Source: Stomoxys calcitrans
Taxonomy: Eukaryota; Arthropoda; Insecta; Diptera; Muscidae
DNA: 64,000 nucleotides
NCBI RefSeq assembly: GCF_963082655.1
Contig: NC_081553.1
Coordinates: 225,979,070 to 226,043,069 of the forward strand
Direction: 5' to 3'
Shown here: one piece after another, positions 1 to 10,756 of the stretch
Numbering within the stretch: position 1 is the stretch's first letter
How the letters are laid out: each line of letters opens with the position of its first letter
The notes under the pieces: generated by a model
The model's input: only the letters and a program-made list of their open reading frames with translations
Told to the model about the DNA's origin: nothing
Databases searched by the model: none
Program-made: the position numbers and the translations under genes

Positions 1-350
1 AGCGATATTTTTTCTTTGTCTGTCTGAGTCTTGTCAAGAGACAAGTCAGACAGGCGTTAAAGGTTCCGGTCTAGGGTTACGTGACTTTCGAAACTTGTCG
101 AGAGTTGCAAGAAGCTTCTTCGGGAAGGATGTTAATAAGGTTGGCACACGTTCCCATGCAGGTGTTTGGATCGCGCTTACGAATCACGTTACACTGAAAA
201 CGATTTCGAGTCAGACTGTCCAGATATATGCGAATAGTTAGACAGCGCTAAAGGTTCTACACTTGGGTTACGTTACGTCGAGTTTCGTCAAGAGTTGCAA
301 GAAGCTTTTTCGGGAAGGCTTTTGGGCTGTGCAGGTTCTCGGACTAGTAT
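1..350. repeat. Two-copy direct repeat, ~190-bp spacing
   Basis: A block of about 75 bp at 55-128, containing AAAGGTTC, GGGTTACG and GAGTTGCAAGAAGCTT, recurs at 246-327 with point changes. The two copies are about 190 bp apart. No coding potential was recognised. A short TGTCTGTCTGAGTCTTGTC stretch at 19-37 resembles the 9-bp CAAGACAGA array near 10.8 kb. The source element is unknown. Confidence 0.6.
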
Positions 351-359
351 AGGATGCAA

Positions 360-401
360 TGGAATAAAGTTGCTGACGAGCTAGCCAGAAATGGGTGACG
401 G
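360..401 (+). pseudogene. LINE RNase H C-terminal scrap
   Basis: One frame reads WNKVADELARNG followed by a stop. This matches the GN-ADELAR motif at the end of the RNase H domain of R1/I/LOA-type non-LTR retrotransposons. Only this motif survives, so it is a short relic. The call rests on motif recognition alone. Confidence 0.5.
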
Positions 402-429
402 GTGAGCGTGGGCGCAGGGCGACAACACT

Positions 430-575
430 TAGTAGAGGAGTTTTAAGTGCCTGAATATCTCACTAATATCGCCAGCATTAGTGAGGGAAAAATTGTTGTG
501 TAGGATTTTAGACTAAACGTTCAGCGTCATAGGCTGACATGCTTACCTCCACACATAGGTGGGCATCTTTTTAGA
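430..575 (-). mobile_element. Degenerate tRNA-derived SINE relic
   Basis: The stretch holds GTTCAGCGTCATAGGCTGAC and ATGCTTACCTCC (510-552), plus a CGCCAGCATTAGTGAGG segment near 470-486. These match, in reverse orientation, the tRNA-like head and body of the better preserved SINEs at 39650 and 42797. It is strongly diverged, and the B-box region is disrupted. Confidence 0.5.
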
Positions 576-615
576 ATAGACGATTTCCACGAAGATTGCG
601 GCGATAGGACGTGGG

Positions 616-652
616 CTTATGCCAAGAGTTATCATGTAACTCTTGGCATAAG
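616..652. other. Perfect 16-bp hairpin
   Basis: The left arm CTTATGCCAAGAGTTA (616-631) and right arm TAACTCTTGGCATAAG (637-652) are perfect reverse complements around a 5-nt loop. The function is unknown. It could be a small foldback relic or a structured RNA if transcribed. Confidence 0.7.
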
Positions 653-754
653 GTCCTGAAGCCGAGAATATATGAACCCAGGCTGTCAAAAGACGATTTG
701 ATATGCAATAATGGCTCACTTACTTGACGATGCTCGGAGACAGATATTTATTAT

Positions 755-1180
755 ATGAAGAAGGCTGTTGTTGTTGTCGTAGCTAAATTTCTATGTGGAA
801 ATGGCGATCCTCGTCATGCTCCTGTAGTTGAGCAAGCTCGTTCCTGTCCAAAGGATCAATCGCCGCGGGAAAAGGGTGGCTATTGGTTATTTAAAGGCGT
901 CAATAACTCACCTTCTCATCTCAAGCATTATAAACACTCAGTGTTCATGCATGAGTCGGTGCCTCTCGGCCTCTCACTGAGACTCTTCGCTCGATACCAC
1001 TGACTTGTCCGGGACTGTAATGCAGCTACTTCCCATGTAGCATTCCGCAACCTGTGGACGCGCCCGGTAGCTCGCAGCTTAGCTTCTCATGCCAGCAATC
1101 AACACCACACGGATCGGACCTCAATGTTCCAGCCTGTGTGGTGCTCACAGCTATCCCGTGCCGGGATGTATTAATTAGTG
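755..1180 (+). repeat. Dispersed repeat X, copy 1
   Basis: This moderately GC-rich block is related, in reverse orientation, to 8513-8752 and 8821-8972. Shared landmarks are the CGATCCTCGTCA...CCAAAGGATC region, CTCTCACTGAGACTCTTCGC near 970-990, and GCGCCCGGTAGCTCGCAGCTTAGCTTCTC near 1060-1090. Short open frames cross it on both strands, but none shows a family motif. The element class is undetermined. Confidence 0.55.
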
Positions 1181-1233
1181 TAGGTCGCTGGGGATGGGCA
1201 AATGGGCCATATCGGTTCAGATTTGGATATATA

Positions 1234-1470
1234 TTGGGTTCCCCAAAAAGTAATTGCGGATTTTTCATAAAGTCGGCGTTGACAAATTTTTTCACAGCTT
1301 GTGACTCTGTAATTGCATTCTTTCTTCTGTCAGTTATCAGCTGTTACTTTTAGCTTGCTTTAGAAAAAATGTGTAAAAAAAGTATATTTGATTAAAGTTC
1401 ATTCTAAGTTTTATTAAAAATCCATTTACTTTCTTTTAAAAAATCCGCAATTACTTTTTGGGCAACCCCA
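1234..1470 (+). mobile_element. Mariner-type MITE, copy 1 (237 bp)
   Basis: The terminal inverted repeats begin TTGGGTT and end with its complement. They extend through AAAAAGTAATTGCGGATTTT and are flanked by TA on both sides. The interior lacks a transposase. Both ends carry changes: TTCCCC for TTGCCC on the left and ACCCCA for ACCCAA on the right. The TIR closely resembles the cecropia-type mariner termini of Hsmar1/MADE1. Confidence 0.9.
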
Positions 1471-1472
1471 TA

Positions 1473-1990
1473 TTTATAAACTGATCTCCCAATTTGACTT
1501 CTTGACCTGGAAGGTGCAATTTTTGTACGACTTAACTAACATTTTGCACATAGTATTCTGTTATGACTTCTAACAACTGTGCCAAGTAGGATCCAAATCG
1601 GTTTATAACCTGGTATAGTACCCACATACACCGATCTCCCGAATTGAATTCTTTAGTCCCAGGAAGTTTCAATTGTTGTCCCATTTAGCTAAAAAATTGC
1701 ATATAGAGTATGACTAGTATGACTTCCAACCATTGTGCCAAGTACGGTCTAAATCGGTATATATCCTGATATAGTCCCCATATAAACCGGTCTCCCGATT
1801 TGGCTTCATATGTCCCTGGAAGCCACAATTTTTGTCTGATTTGGCTTAAATTTTGCATATAGAATTTTGTTATGACTTCCAATCAAATCAGTCTATAACC
1901 TGATATAGTCCCCATATAAACCGGTCTCCCGATTTGACTTCTTTAGTCTCTGGAAGCCCCAATTTTTGTCCTAAATTTTTTTTCAAATAT
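1473..1990 (-). repeat. 153-bp-family tandem block (3-4 diverged units)
   Basis: Landmark phrases such as AACCGGTCTCCCGATTTG recur at about 1477, 1629, 1784 and 1918, giving spacings of about 152, 155 and 134 bp. The units belong to the family seen at 4613-6115. Short frames such as 1685-1882 are by-products of a repeat whose length is divisible by three. Confidence 0.75.
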
Positions 1991-3117
1991 CAAATATCGG
2001 TCCAATTTGTGCCTCCCGTTTCTCAAGAACATATTTTGAAAGAGAGAGCGTTTAGGAAGATTAGTCGAAAGTTTAATTCATATGCAAATATCACACGATT
2101 TTCTTATGCAAATTTCTGTTGTACACTGTAGCAATTGTAGTGATAATGTTTTGTTCATTATTTAAAAATGCAAATGAATTTTCTCTTTCAATATTTTATA
2201 CTCAAGACTAAATTATGCCAATTAAGTGTTTGCCAAGCGCACTGAACCACATATGCATATAACTAAAGTGCATGCACATGCATGTGTGTTTGCTTCGGTG
2301 TGCTTCTGAGGTTATGGCGTATCTCAAAGATACTCAGATTAATTACCAGTGATACATTAGATTTACGAGTATATACAGCATATGGCAATACTCAAATAGA
2401 TCCATTCTCAAATTGCCAGTGTGTGTGTGTGTGTGCGTTTGTCAGTTTTTCTATAATTTGCAATTATTTTCGTCAAATGAAAATCATCCAATGACTTTGA
2501 TTGTGTGTGTGTGTGTGTGCATGCATGACTGTCGGTGATCATTATGATTTGCCATTGTTCGTTTTTGTGTAGTTTGGCATTATCTACTATTTGCTGTTCG
2601 TTATTGTGATAAAATTTATGATTTCCTGTTTCAGTAGCACTAGACAGAGAGAGAGAGAGAGCTATGCAAAATCAAATATTCAAATTAAAAAGATATTCTG
2701 GTCTTTCAATGTCTGTCTGCGTGTGAGTGTGTGTGTATGCTGTCATGATGAATCATCATAAACGAGATAGGTTGTGGTTTCTACTTTTTGCAAACTAATG
2801 AAAATGGAATGAGAAAAGTTTTTTTTTTAGTTTTCAACAGTCACACCTTCTTAGCGAATGAATGGAAAAATACTTTCATTTGCTATAGAAAACCAATTGC
2901 ATGCACAATATAGTCTTCAAAAGAGATGAGTTTATAAGATAAAAACAATTTCGTTCCTAATAAGCATGGCTTTTACGAAAGGCATAGGAAAAGAGTTGCA
3001 ATGGCATTACCAGCAATCAAAGTCTTTTCTGGGATCATTATCAGATCTTGAAACCATTAAAATCATCAAACCAAGCTGGCAGTGCATATTTAAATTTAAA
3101 ACTTAACAAGCATTAAG
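1991..3117. other. AT-rich unique-looking DNA with microsatellites
   Basis: No gene was recognised. The stretch holds GT microsatellites (about 2418-2436 and 2502-2518) and a GA run (about 2645-2661). It looks like ordinary fly intergenic or intronic DNA. Confidence 0.5.
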
Positions 3118-3243
3118 CATTGTCGGAGTTTATTAGGGCAATTGTGTCTGAGCTGAAAACCCTTTGGACGATAAGAAGTTTCAACTCCTTTAAGTCGCCA
3201 GGCCCTGATGATGTATCACCGGTCCCAATGATGTATCACAAAA
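3118..3243 (+). pseudogene. LINE reverse-transcriptase N-terminal scrap
   Basis: One frame reads RSFNSFKSPGPDDVSPV, matching the SPGPDG motif that opens the RT domain of R1/I/LOA/Jockey-type LINEs. The same stretch recurs at about 38285-38345. Everything else of the element is missing here. Confidence 0.65.
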
Positions 3244-4612
3244 TGTAAAAAAAAATAAATATTATATAGGGACAGTAAGAATTACAAATTTTATTTTAAA
3301 TTTTAGCCTAAATTTATTAAATTCATCATACAAGTTAAAATAATGTAACACACAATTCCAATTTAATAACCAATCTTTCTATCAAACAACATGTATAAAG
3401 ATTTAATTTGGAGTTCAGAGTTTTGTTTTTTTTTTTTTCTTTGTTAGTCATTTTTATCGCCATCTAGACCACACATTTAAACATTAAACCACTAACATTT
3501 TAGCTCATTTTCTAACCGTAGGCACTGCATTATTCCCTGCAACTGCCTGTAAAAATTCATGTTAAGGTAGCACTCCTTTTATGGCCTGTTTAGATCTGAC
3601 TAACTGGCTCACTTCTGAATTATGATTTTGACCATCAAAGTAAGTTGGAAACATTGCCGCCACAATTACCATCAAACTTGGAGTTAACTAAACCGTTTTA
3701 GTAACACATGAGCGATGGAACAACACTCAATGTGCAGTTAACGTGGCTTATATAAGTGGCGAAGAGGAAACAAAAAACTAAAAAAAAATTGAAAAAAAAA
3801 TAGAAAAACATTTGAAGCAGTCTATAAAGCGACTGAAACATGCATATCGTCAGCCAGTTTGAATGAGTTTATGCAACATGAAATTTAAAACCATTTAAGG
3901 CAAATCCAGCGATATGAAAGATTTCTAAAGCCGAAACAAAATTCAAAGTTGGATAGTTTCTCGAAATGTAAAACCGGTTTTAATAACGAAAAACACTTTT
4001 TAGGGTTAAAGAAATGATTTTTGGATAGTTTCTCCAAAATACTTCATTCTAGAAGGATGTAATTAAAGACAAAAATGTTCTTCATCAAATTCTACTTCAG
4101 AACTGTGAACACCAGAAATCTGTAATTTCAACATATGCCAAGAAAATATTGAGAGCAATTTTGGCAAAAAAAAACAACCAACAATTTTTTTGCAGAAATT
4201 TATGGCGTACCTTTTTAAATGGATTAGCTGAAAGGCAACTAAAACTTCATTTTAGATGGATGGTGTCAAAGGAAAAGATAATCTAAACCAAATTTCACTA
4301 CCAGTTTCAAAATAAAGTAAACGCATATTTATAATAAACTTAGAGGATATTACCGTATGAAATTGTTAATATGTTGCAAAAATTTTTTGTGGATATCTCT
4401 CAAAGTATTTGACACATTTTCCAAATGTGGCAATATCTCACACAATAATTCCTTTTTGAGCCATGAAGCCAAAGCAAGAAATATTCTACATCAAATGTCA
4501 TTATGAGTCTCCGAAGAAAAGAAATCTGTCAACATAAGACAAGTTAATGAAATACTGCAACCAAATTTGGTATAAAAATAAGAATTTTTTTATACTATTA
4601 TTTTGTACTTTT
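3244..4612. other. AT-rich DNA, nothing recognised
   Basis: No coding region, RNA gene or mobile-element end was identified. Homopolymer A and T runs are frequent. It could be intronic or intergenic. Confidence 0.45.
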
Positions 4613-6115
4613 TATACCCTCCACCATGGGATGGGGGTATACTAATTTTGTCATTCTGTTTGTAACACCTCGAAATATGCTTCTAAGAACGCATAAAGTA
4701 TATATATTCGTGACATTTTAAGTCGAACTAGCCGCCTGTCCGTCCGTCCGTCTGTCTGTCCGTCCGTCCGTTCGTCCATCCGTCTGTCTGTCTGTCTGTC
4801 GAAAGCACGCTAACTTTTGAAGGAGTAGAGCTAGCCGCTTGAAATGTTGTAAAAATACTTCTTATTAGTGTAGATCGGTTGGGATTGTAAATGGACCAAA
4901 CCGGTTCATGTTTTGATATAGCTGCCATATAAACCGATCTTGGGTCTTGACTTCTTGAGCCTCTAGAGGGCGCAATTCTCTTCCGATTTGACTGAAATTT
5001 TGCACATAGTGTTTTGATATCAATTCCCACAAATGTGGGAAGTATAATCCAAATCGGTCCATAACCTGTTAAAGCTGCCACATAAACCGATCTGGGGTCT
5101 TGACTTCTTGAGCCTCTCGACCGAGTTGACTGAAATTTTGCACATAGGGTTTTGATATCACTTCCAACAACTGTGCGAAGTATGGTCTAAATCGGTTCAT
5201 AACCTGATATAGCTGCCATATAAACCGATCTGGGGTCTTGACTTTTTGAGCCTCTAGAGGGCACAATTCTCTTCCGATTTGACTGAAATTGTGCACATAG
5301 TGTTTTGATATCACTTCCAACAACTGTGCGAAGTATGGTCCAAATCGGTCCATAATCTGATATAGCTGCCATATAAACCGATCTTGGGTCTTGACTTCTT
5401 GAGCATTTAGAAGGCGGAATTCTTATCCGATTTGACTGAAATTTTGCACATAGTGTCTTGATATCACTTCCAACAACTGTGCGAAGTATGGTTCAAATCG
5501 GTCCATAATCTGATATAGCTGTCATATAAACCGATCTGGGATCTTGACTTCTTGAGCCTCTAGAGGGCGCAATTCTCGTCCGATTTGACTGAAATTTTGC
5601 ACATAGTGTTTTGATACCACTTCCAACAACTGTGCGAAGTATGGTTTAAATCGGTCCATAACCTGATATAGCTGTCATATAAACCGATCTGGGATCTTGA
5701 CTTCTTGAGCCTCTAGAGGGCGCAATTCTCATCCGATTTGACTAAAATTTTGCACATAGTGTTTTGATATCATTTCCAACAACTGTGCGAAGTATGGTCC
5801 AAATCGATCCATGTTTTTATAAAGCTGCCATATAAACCGATCTTGGGTCTTGACTTCTTCAGCCTCTAGAGGGCGCAATTCTCATCCGATTTGACTGAAA
5901 TTTTGTACAACGGCTCCTCCCATATCAACCGATCGCTCGATTTTGCTTCTTTAACCCCGAATCGGACTATAACTTGATATAGCTCCTTCTCCGTCCGTAT
6001 TCATTATTCTTTGTGTGCCTGAAAACAGATACTGCGCAAAGAACTCCACAGATGCGTCCATGGTGGAGGGTATATAAGATTCGGCCCGGCCGAACTTAGC
6101 ATGCTCTTACTTGTT
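4613..6115 (-). mobile_element. Unclassified element with 153-bp central tandem repeats, copy A
   Basis: One edge starts TATACCCTCCACCATGGG. The other ends with CCATGGTGGAGGGTATATAA, then TTCGGCCCGGCCGAA and ...CTTACTTGTT, so TATACCCTCCACCAT lies inverted at the two edges. Inside, the phrase AAACCGATCT occurs at 4931, 5084, 5222, 5375, 5528, 5681 and 5834. The spacing is exactly 153 bp except for one unit with a 15-bp deletion. A CCGTCCGTCTGTCTGTC tract marks the inner left flank. There is no transposase. Because 153 is 3 x 51, 51-residue repeating frames appear (for example 5069-5353) but carry no family motif. The layout recalls Helentron/DINE-type elements with ~150-bp central repeats, but no diagnostic Helitron ends were shown. 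Confidence 0.8.
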
Positions 6116-7323
6116 ATGAGTTTGTTTGATATTTTACCCAAAATATTCCCCTTTAGGAAGACAATGCCAAGAGAAGAAATATTCTCCAAAGGATTTCATT
6201 AGGGGTCACCAAAGACAAGAAATCTTTAGTCTTTTTCAGTCGAAACTTGTTAGAAGTTTTCATTTTCTAACCTTTTTAGCTTCCCTTCCAACCAAAACCG
6301 TTTACCCGTTTCGTAGTCGAACTAAACCAGACATTGCCTAGCATTTGCCCAATGTTACTGCACGTTGTTACTTTTGGGGCTTCTGTTGTGATGCCTGAAA
6401 GACACCTCACCGCCAATGTGTTGCTTCACATTTAAGTTAGAATGTGCGAAACGGGCTGCAGAAATATTCAGTTTTTTTTTATGAATTGCAAATTTGCCCA
6501 TATGAAATGATGGCTGTACGTCATGGTGAATACTTCATGGCGTCTGCCAACAACCTACAGGCGTACAATGCGCACCATACACACAGCAAAAAAAAAAACC
6601 CAACTCATCAGTCATAGTTGACGGTTGAGTGCTTCTAAATCGCTGGTCAGTTTTGCAAAGAAACATTACAACAATGCCGCAAAAATGCCGGCTGTCCAAT
6701 AAAACGGTAACATCATCGGTAACAGACGACGGGCAGTAAAATGAGAAGTACTTTTTACACCTTCATCCAAGCTCATCTTTATGGCAGGCCTGAAATTACA
6801 GAGCTTTCGAGTGTATGCCTCATGAAAGTCTTCCCTAAGTACAACGGGGCTTTTTGGGGGGCACTGAGGCTTGGCAAATGTTTACGATGCAAGTGATGAG
6901 GGACAAATTGGGGGGCTGTAACTGATGCGTCGCCTTTATATAAGAAAAAATGGCACCTGTTGATGATTTCGGTTGGAAAGGATTGTTGTTGTTGGCTGAG
7001 TTCTAATAAAGGAAGGTAATTCAAAGAGGGGGTATATTTTATCTCTCTCAGTGTACTACAAAAGTAGTAAAAACAGCATTAAGTCTTATATACTTCTTAC
7101 ACCATAGATTTCAAGCGAAGCTTGTCTTGACACTAAATTAGAGACTTGTTTTATATGACGGAGTTATCAAAAGCTGGTTCTTCTTTCATAAAAATCAAAT
7201 AAACTTAGCGTTAGAAGTAGATCTATATGAGAGGGCATGTTGAAGGCCACAGAGGAATAGCAGTTAGCATGTCCTTCTTTGATGCTAAAGTACTGCGGTC
7301 AAATCATGGCGAAGGCTTCAGAA
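6116..7323. other. Intervening DNA without recognised genes
   Basis: Short frames exist at 6126-6341 and on the reverse strand at 6779-7024, but neither shows a domain or a repeat motif. Nothing further is supported. Confidence 0.45.
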
Positions 7324-7685
7324 ACAAGTAAAAGCATGCTAAGTTCGGCCGGGCCGAATCTTGGGGACCACCATGGATTCTGCTACAATATGGGAGCTAT
7401 ATCTAATTATACACAGATTTGGACCCTAATTGGCACAGTTGTTGAAAGTCATAACATAACACTACACTAAACTTCAGCCAAATCGGACAAAAATTGCAGC
7501 TTCTAAGGGCTCAAGAAGTTAAATCCGGAGATCGGTTTATATGGGAGCTATATCAGGTTATAGACCGATTTGGACCGTACTAAGCACAGTTGTTTAAAGT
7601 CATAACAGAACACCACATGCAAAATTTCAGACAAATCGGACAAAAATTGCGGCTCCTATAGCGGTGGGTATAAAAATTTCTAGCT
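7324..7685 (+). mobile_element. 153-bp-family element, short copy B
   Basis: It starts ACAAGTAAAAGCATGCTAAG, then TTCGGCCGGGCCGAATCTT, as at the edge of copies A and C. About two 153-bp units follow (TATGGGAGCTATATC at about 7390 and 7540). It ends near a degraded GCGGTGGGTATAAA. The terminal CCCTCCACCAT is altered to GGGGACCACCATGG. Confidence 0.75.
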
Positions 7686-7904
7686 GTAGTTATCCCCTCA
7701 CTAAGACTGCTGCTATCTGTGAGGTATACAGCCTGGTTAAACTTCTTTATTCGAAATCAGATATGAAAAGGAGATCCCATGAATCGGATAGCACTCATTA
7801 CTGGACGAGAAGTTAAGTTGGGTTGAAGAGCACGTTGGGTGGAAATGAGACGCGAAGGGAGATGGTGTAAGGAGAAAAGGGAAGAAGAGTACAGTACCTC
7901 AAAC

Positions 7905-8193
7905 TAAAGTACAGTGAAATACAGTACAGTGAAATGCAGTACAGTGAAATATAGTACAGATAATACAGTACAGTGAAAGGCAGTACAGTGAAATACAGTA
8001 CAGTGAAATGCAGTACAGTAAAATACAGTACAGTGTAATACAGTACAGTGAAATACAATACAGTGAAGTTATGTACAGCAAAATACAATACAGTGAAATG
8101 CAGTACAGTGAAATACAGTACAGTGAAATACAATACAGTGAAATGCAGTACAGTGAAATACAGTACAGTGAAATACAGTACAGTGAAATACAG
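7905..8193 (+). repeat. 15-bp minisatellite (ACAGTGAAATACAGT)n
   Basis: The 15-bp unit ACAGTGAAATACAGT is repeated about 19 times with substitutions. Frames open on both strands because the period is divisible by three; these are not genes. The array ends at the insertion point of the SINE at 8194, and related CAGTACAGT sequence reappears beyond it near 8770-8810. Confidence 0.9.
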
Positions 8194-8512
8194 TACGTTA
8201 ATGCAAATTTGCCCATGAACATTCCTTTGAGAAATAGGGGCAAACTTCTCACGTATCAACGAGTGCTGTCCGATTAAAATTTTTTTAAGCTCAATGATAA
8301 GGGGCCTCCAATTTATAGCCCAGTCCGAACGGCGTGCCGCAGTCCGACACCTCTTTGTAGAGAAGTTTTACCATAGCTGCCATACCAAATGGTACAGTAC
8401 CTCCAAAAAAAAGTCGCCAGAATTAGGAGGGGATAACCATCCCCGAAACTTTTCATGATGTTCTCGCCTGGATTCGAACCCAGGCGTTCAGCATGCTAAT
8501 ATCTGCGCTACG
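8194..8512 (-). mobile_element. tRNA-derived SINE, reverse orientation, with target duplication
   Basis: Read on the reverse strand, it opens CGTAGCGCAGATATTAGCATGC (A-box-like). A B-box GGTTCGAATCC follows at about 8470-8480, then a body containing GGCACGCCGTTCGGAC, GGAGGCCCCTTATCATTGAG and a tail ending GTTCATGGGCAAATTTGC. GTGAAATACAG flanks it on both sides (8183-8193 and 8513-8523), consistent with an 11-bp target duplication, although the target is itself repetitive. Confidence 0.85.
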
Positions 8513-8972
8513 GTGAAATACAGAACAGCTGTTACTGCAGTTGCGGACAATCAGCGGTATCGAGCGGAGAGTCTCAGAGAGAGGTCGGGTGGCTCCGTCT
8601 TTTGCACAAATACTGAGTGCCTTCAATGCCAAGCCGAGTTTTTGGCGTCTTTAAATAACCAATGGTCACCCTGTTCTCGCGGCGATCGGTCCTTTGGACC
8701 GGAACGAGATTGGTCACCTACAGGAGCTTGACGAGGATCGCGACAACAACAGAACAGTATAAAAATTACAGCAAAATACAGTACAGTACTGTACTGTAGT
8801 ACAGTAAAATTCTGTATCCATCACGGCATGACTATGAGCACCACACAGTGTTCAACGTCAGCTCGAGAAGCTCAGCTGAGAGCTTCCGGGCGCGTCCAAA
8901 GGTTCCGAATGGTGGGATACTTCGTACACGGGGTCGCTGATATTGCAGTGGAGAGTCTCAGTAAGAGCCCGG
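8513..8972 (-). repeat. Dispersed repeat X, copy 2 (two pieces)
   Basis: 8513-8752 corresponds to the reverse complement of about 770-1002, and 8821-8972 to that of about 970-1170. The two pieces therefore overlap at the CGAGCGGAGAGTCTCAG segment. Between them, 8778-8797 is a perfect 20-bp palindrome of ACAGTACAGT and its complement. The copy ends exactly where the pentamer array begins. Confidence 0.6.
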
Positions 8973-9931
8973 GTAGAGTAGAGTAGAGTAGAGCAGAGTA
9001 GAGTAGAGCAGAGCAGAGCAGAGTAGAGTAGAGTAGAGTAGAGTAGAATAGAGTAGAGTAGAGTAGAGTAGAGTAGAGTAGAGTAGAGTAGAGTAGAGTA
9101 GAGTAGAGTAGAGTAGAGTAGAGTAGAGTAGAGTAGAGTAGAGTAGAGTAGAGTAGAGTAGAGTAGAGTAGAGTAGAGTAGAGTAGAGTAGAGTAGAGTA
9201 GAGTAGAGTAGAGTAGAGTAGAGTAGAGTAGAGTAGAGTAGAGTAGAGTAGAGTAGAGTAGAGTAGAGTAGAGTAGAAAAGAGTAGAGTAGAAAAGAGTA
9301 GAGTAGAGTAGAGTAGAAAAGAGTAGAGTAGAGTAGAGTAGAGTAGAGTAGAGTAGAGTAGAGTAGAGTAGAGTAGAGTAGAGTAGAGTAGAGTAGAGTA
9401 GAGTAGAGTAGAGTAGAGTAGAGTAGAGTAGAGTAGAGTAGAGTAGAGTAGAGTAGAGTAGAGTAGAGTAGAGTAGAGTAGAGTAGAGTAGAGTAGAGTA
9501 GAGTAGAGTAGAGTAGAGTAGAGTAGAGTAGAGTAGAGTAGAGTAGAGTAGAGTAGAGTAGAGTAGAGTAGAGTAGAGTAGAGTAGAGTAGAGTAGAGTA
9601 GAGTAGAGTAGAGTAGAGTAGAGTAGAGTAGAGTAGAGTAGAGTAGAGTAGAGTAGAGTAGAGTAGAGTAGAGTAGAGTAGAGTAGAGTAGAGTAGAGTA
9701 GAGTAGAGTAGAGTAGAGTAGAGTAGAGTAGAGTAGAGTAGAGTAGAGTAGAGTAGAGTAGAGTAGAGTAGAGTAGAGTAGAGTAGAGTAGAGTAGAGTA
9801 GAGTAGAGTAGAGTAGAGTAGAGTTGAGTAGAGTAGAGTAGAGTAGAGTAGAGTAGAGTAGAGTAGAGTAGAGTAGAGTAGAGTAGAGTAAAGTAGAGTA
9901 GAGTAGAGTAGAGTAGAGTAGAGTAGAGTAA
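8972..9931 (+). repeat. (TAGAG)n pentanucleotide array, ~960 bp
   Basis: About 190 near-perfect GAGTA/TAGAG units. A few variants cluster at the left edge (GAGCA) and near 9276-9320 (GAAAA). Long reverse-strand frames reading LLYST are artefacts of a 15-base codon cycle. The array is flanked on the left by repeat X and on the right by AAGAGAAGAAAGG. Confidence 0.98.
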
Positions 9932-10233
9932 AGAGAAGAAAGGATGAACCGAATAAGCCAAACCAACGCACATAACCACACCGAAGGAGCCACTCTGCCA
10001 CTTCTGGCCTCTTCATTACTTCTGAACGACTCCAGTCAAAAGTTTTTCACCCATAATATATTACCTTTCCTCCTAGATCAGCCAAATGGCCAGGGACATC
10101 CTGTAACCTACGGCATCAGCTTAGGCCACCATGACGAGAAGGCAGTGTGCTTCAAGAGAATCCTGGTGAGGAAAGAATTTGTCACCTATTGTATAGTGCC
10201 TTCCCTCCGCAATTGCAGCGCAGTGACAAAATA
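9932..10233. other. Intervening DNA
   Basis: A 112-residue frame crosses 9944-10282 but runs into the MITE at 10234 and shows no motif. No gene is supported. Confidence 0.4.
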
Positions 10234-10470
10234 TTGGGTTGCCCAAAAAGTAATTGCGGATTTTTCATATAGTCGGCGTTGACAAATTTTTTCACAGCTT
10301 GTGACTCTGTAATTGCATTCTTTCTTCTGTCAGTTATCAGCTGTGACTTTTAGCTTGCTTTAGAAAAAAGGTGTAAAAAAAGTATATTTGATTAAAGTTC
10401 ATTCTAAGTTTTATTAAAAATGCATTTACTTTCTTTTAAAAAATCCGCAATTACTTTTTTGGCAACCCAA
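10234..10470 (+). mobile_element. Mariner-type MITE, copy 2 (237 bp)
   Basis: Intact TTGGGTTGCCCAAAAAG termini are flanked by TA on both sides. The interior is nearly identical to copy 1. The right TIR carries one extra T in its T-run. No coding capacity. Confidence 0.93.
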
Positions 10471-10756
10471 TAGTTGCTCGACCGTCTCCAACTTTTTCCC
10501 CATTACCACAAGACCTACAGAGAAGCGCCTCCGCCTCTTTCCGGAGTGACATCAAAGTTCTAGCGTTTGAATGACTAGTCAGGATTTCTATAGGCAGTCG
10601 TAGGTCATTTTACCGTAACACCAGGATAAGGGCCTTGTGCACCCAGCCAGATTCAAAATGAGGACCCTAAGATCTCCACCGTCGGGGTACCTTGTAAATT
10701 TTCGAACAATTTGCATGTCGGTCCATCAATTAACTATGGAATGCTCCGTAGACAAC

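Noticed and set aside
1026..1353. Overlapping ~90-residue frames on both strands containing KKFVNADFMKNPQLLFG
   Set aside because: This peptide is the translation of the MITE end and recurs at other MITE copies; it is not a gene.
5069..5372. 51-residue repeat protein in the 153-bp family
   Set aside because: Frames are short, shift between units and occur on both strands; no start or conservation evidence. Kept as a finding about the period only.
8972..9931. Telomeric repeat (TTAGG-like)
   Set aside because: The unit is TAGAG, not TTAGG, and flies lack TTAGG telomeres. The array is internal and flanked by a dispersed repeat.
8858..10016. Very long LLYST-repeat reading frames on the reverse strand
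   Set aside because: They are translations of the TAGAG pentamer; three overlapping frames stay open in the same way.
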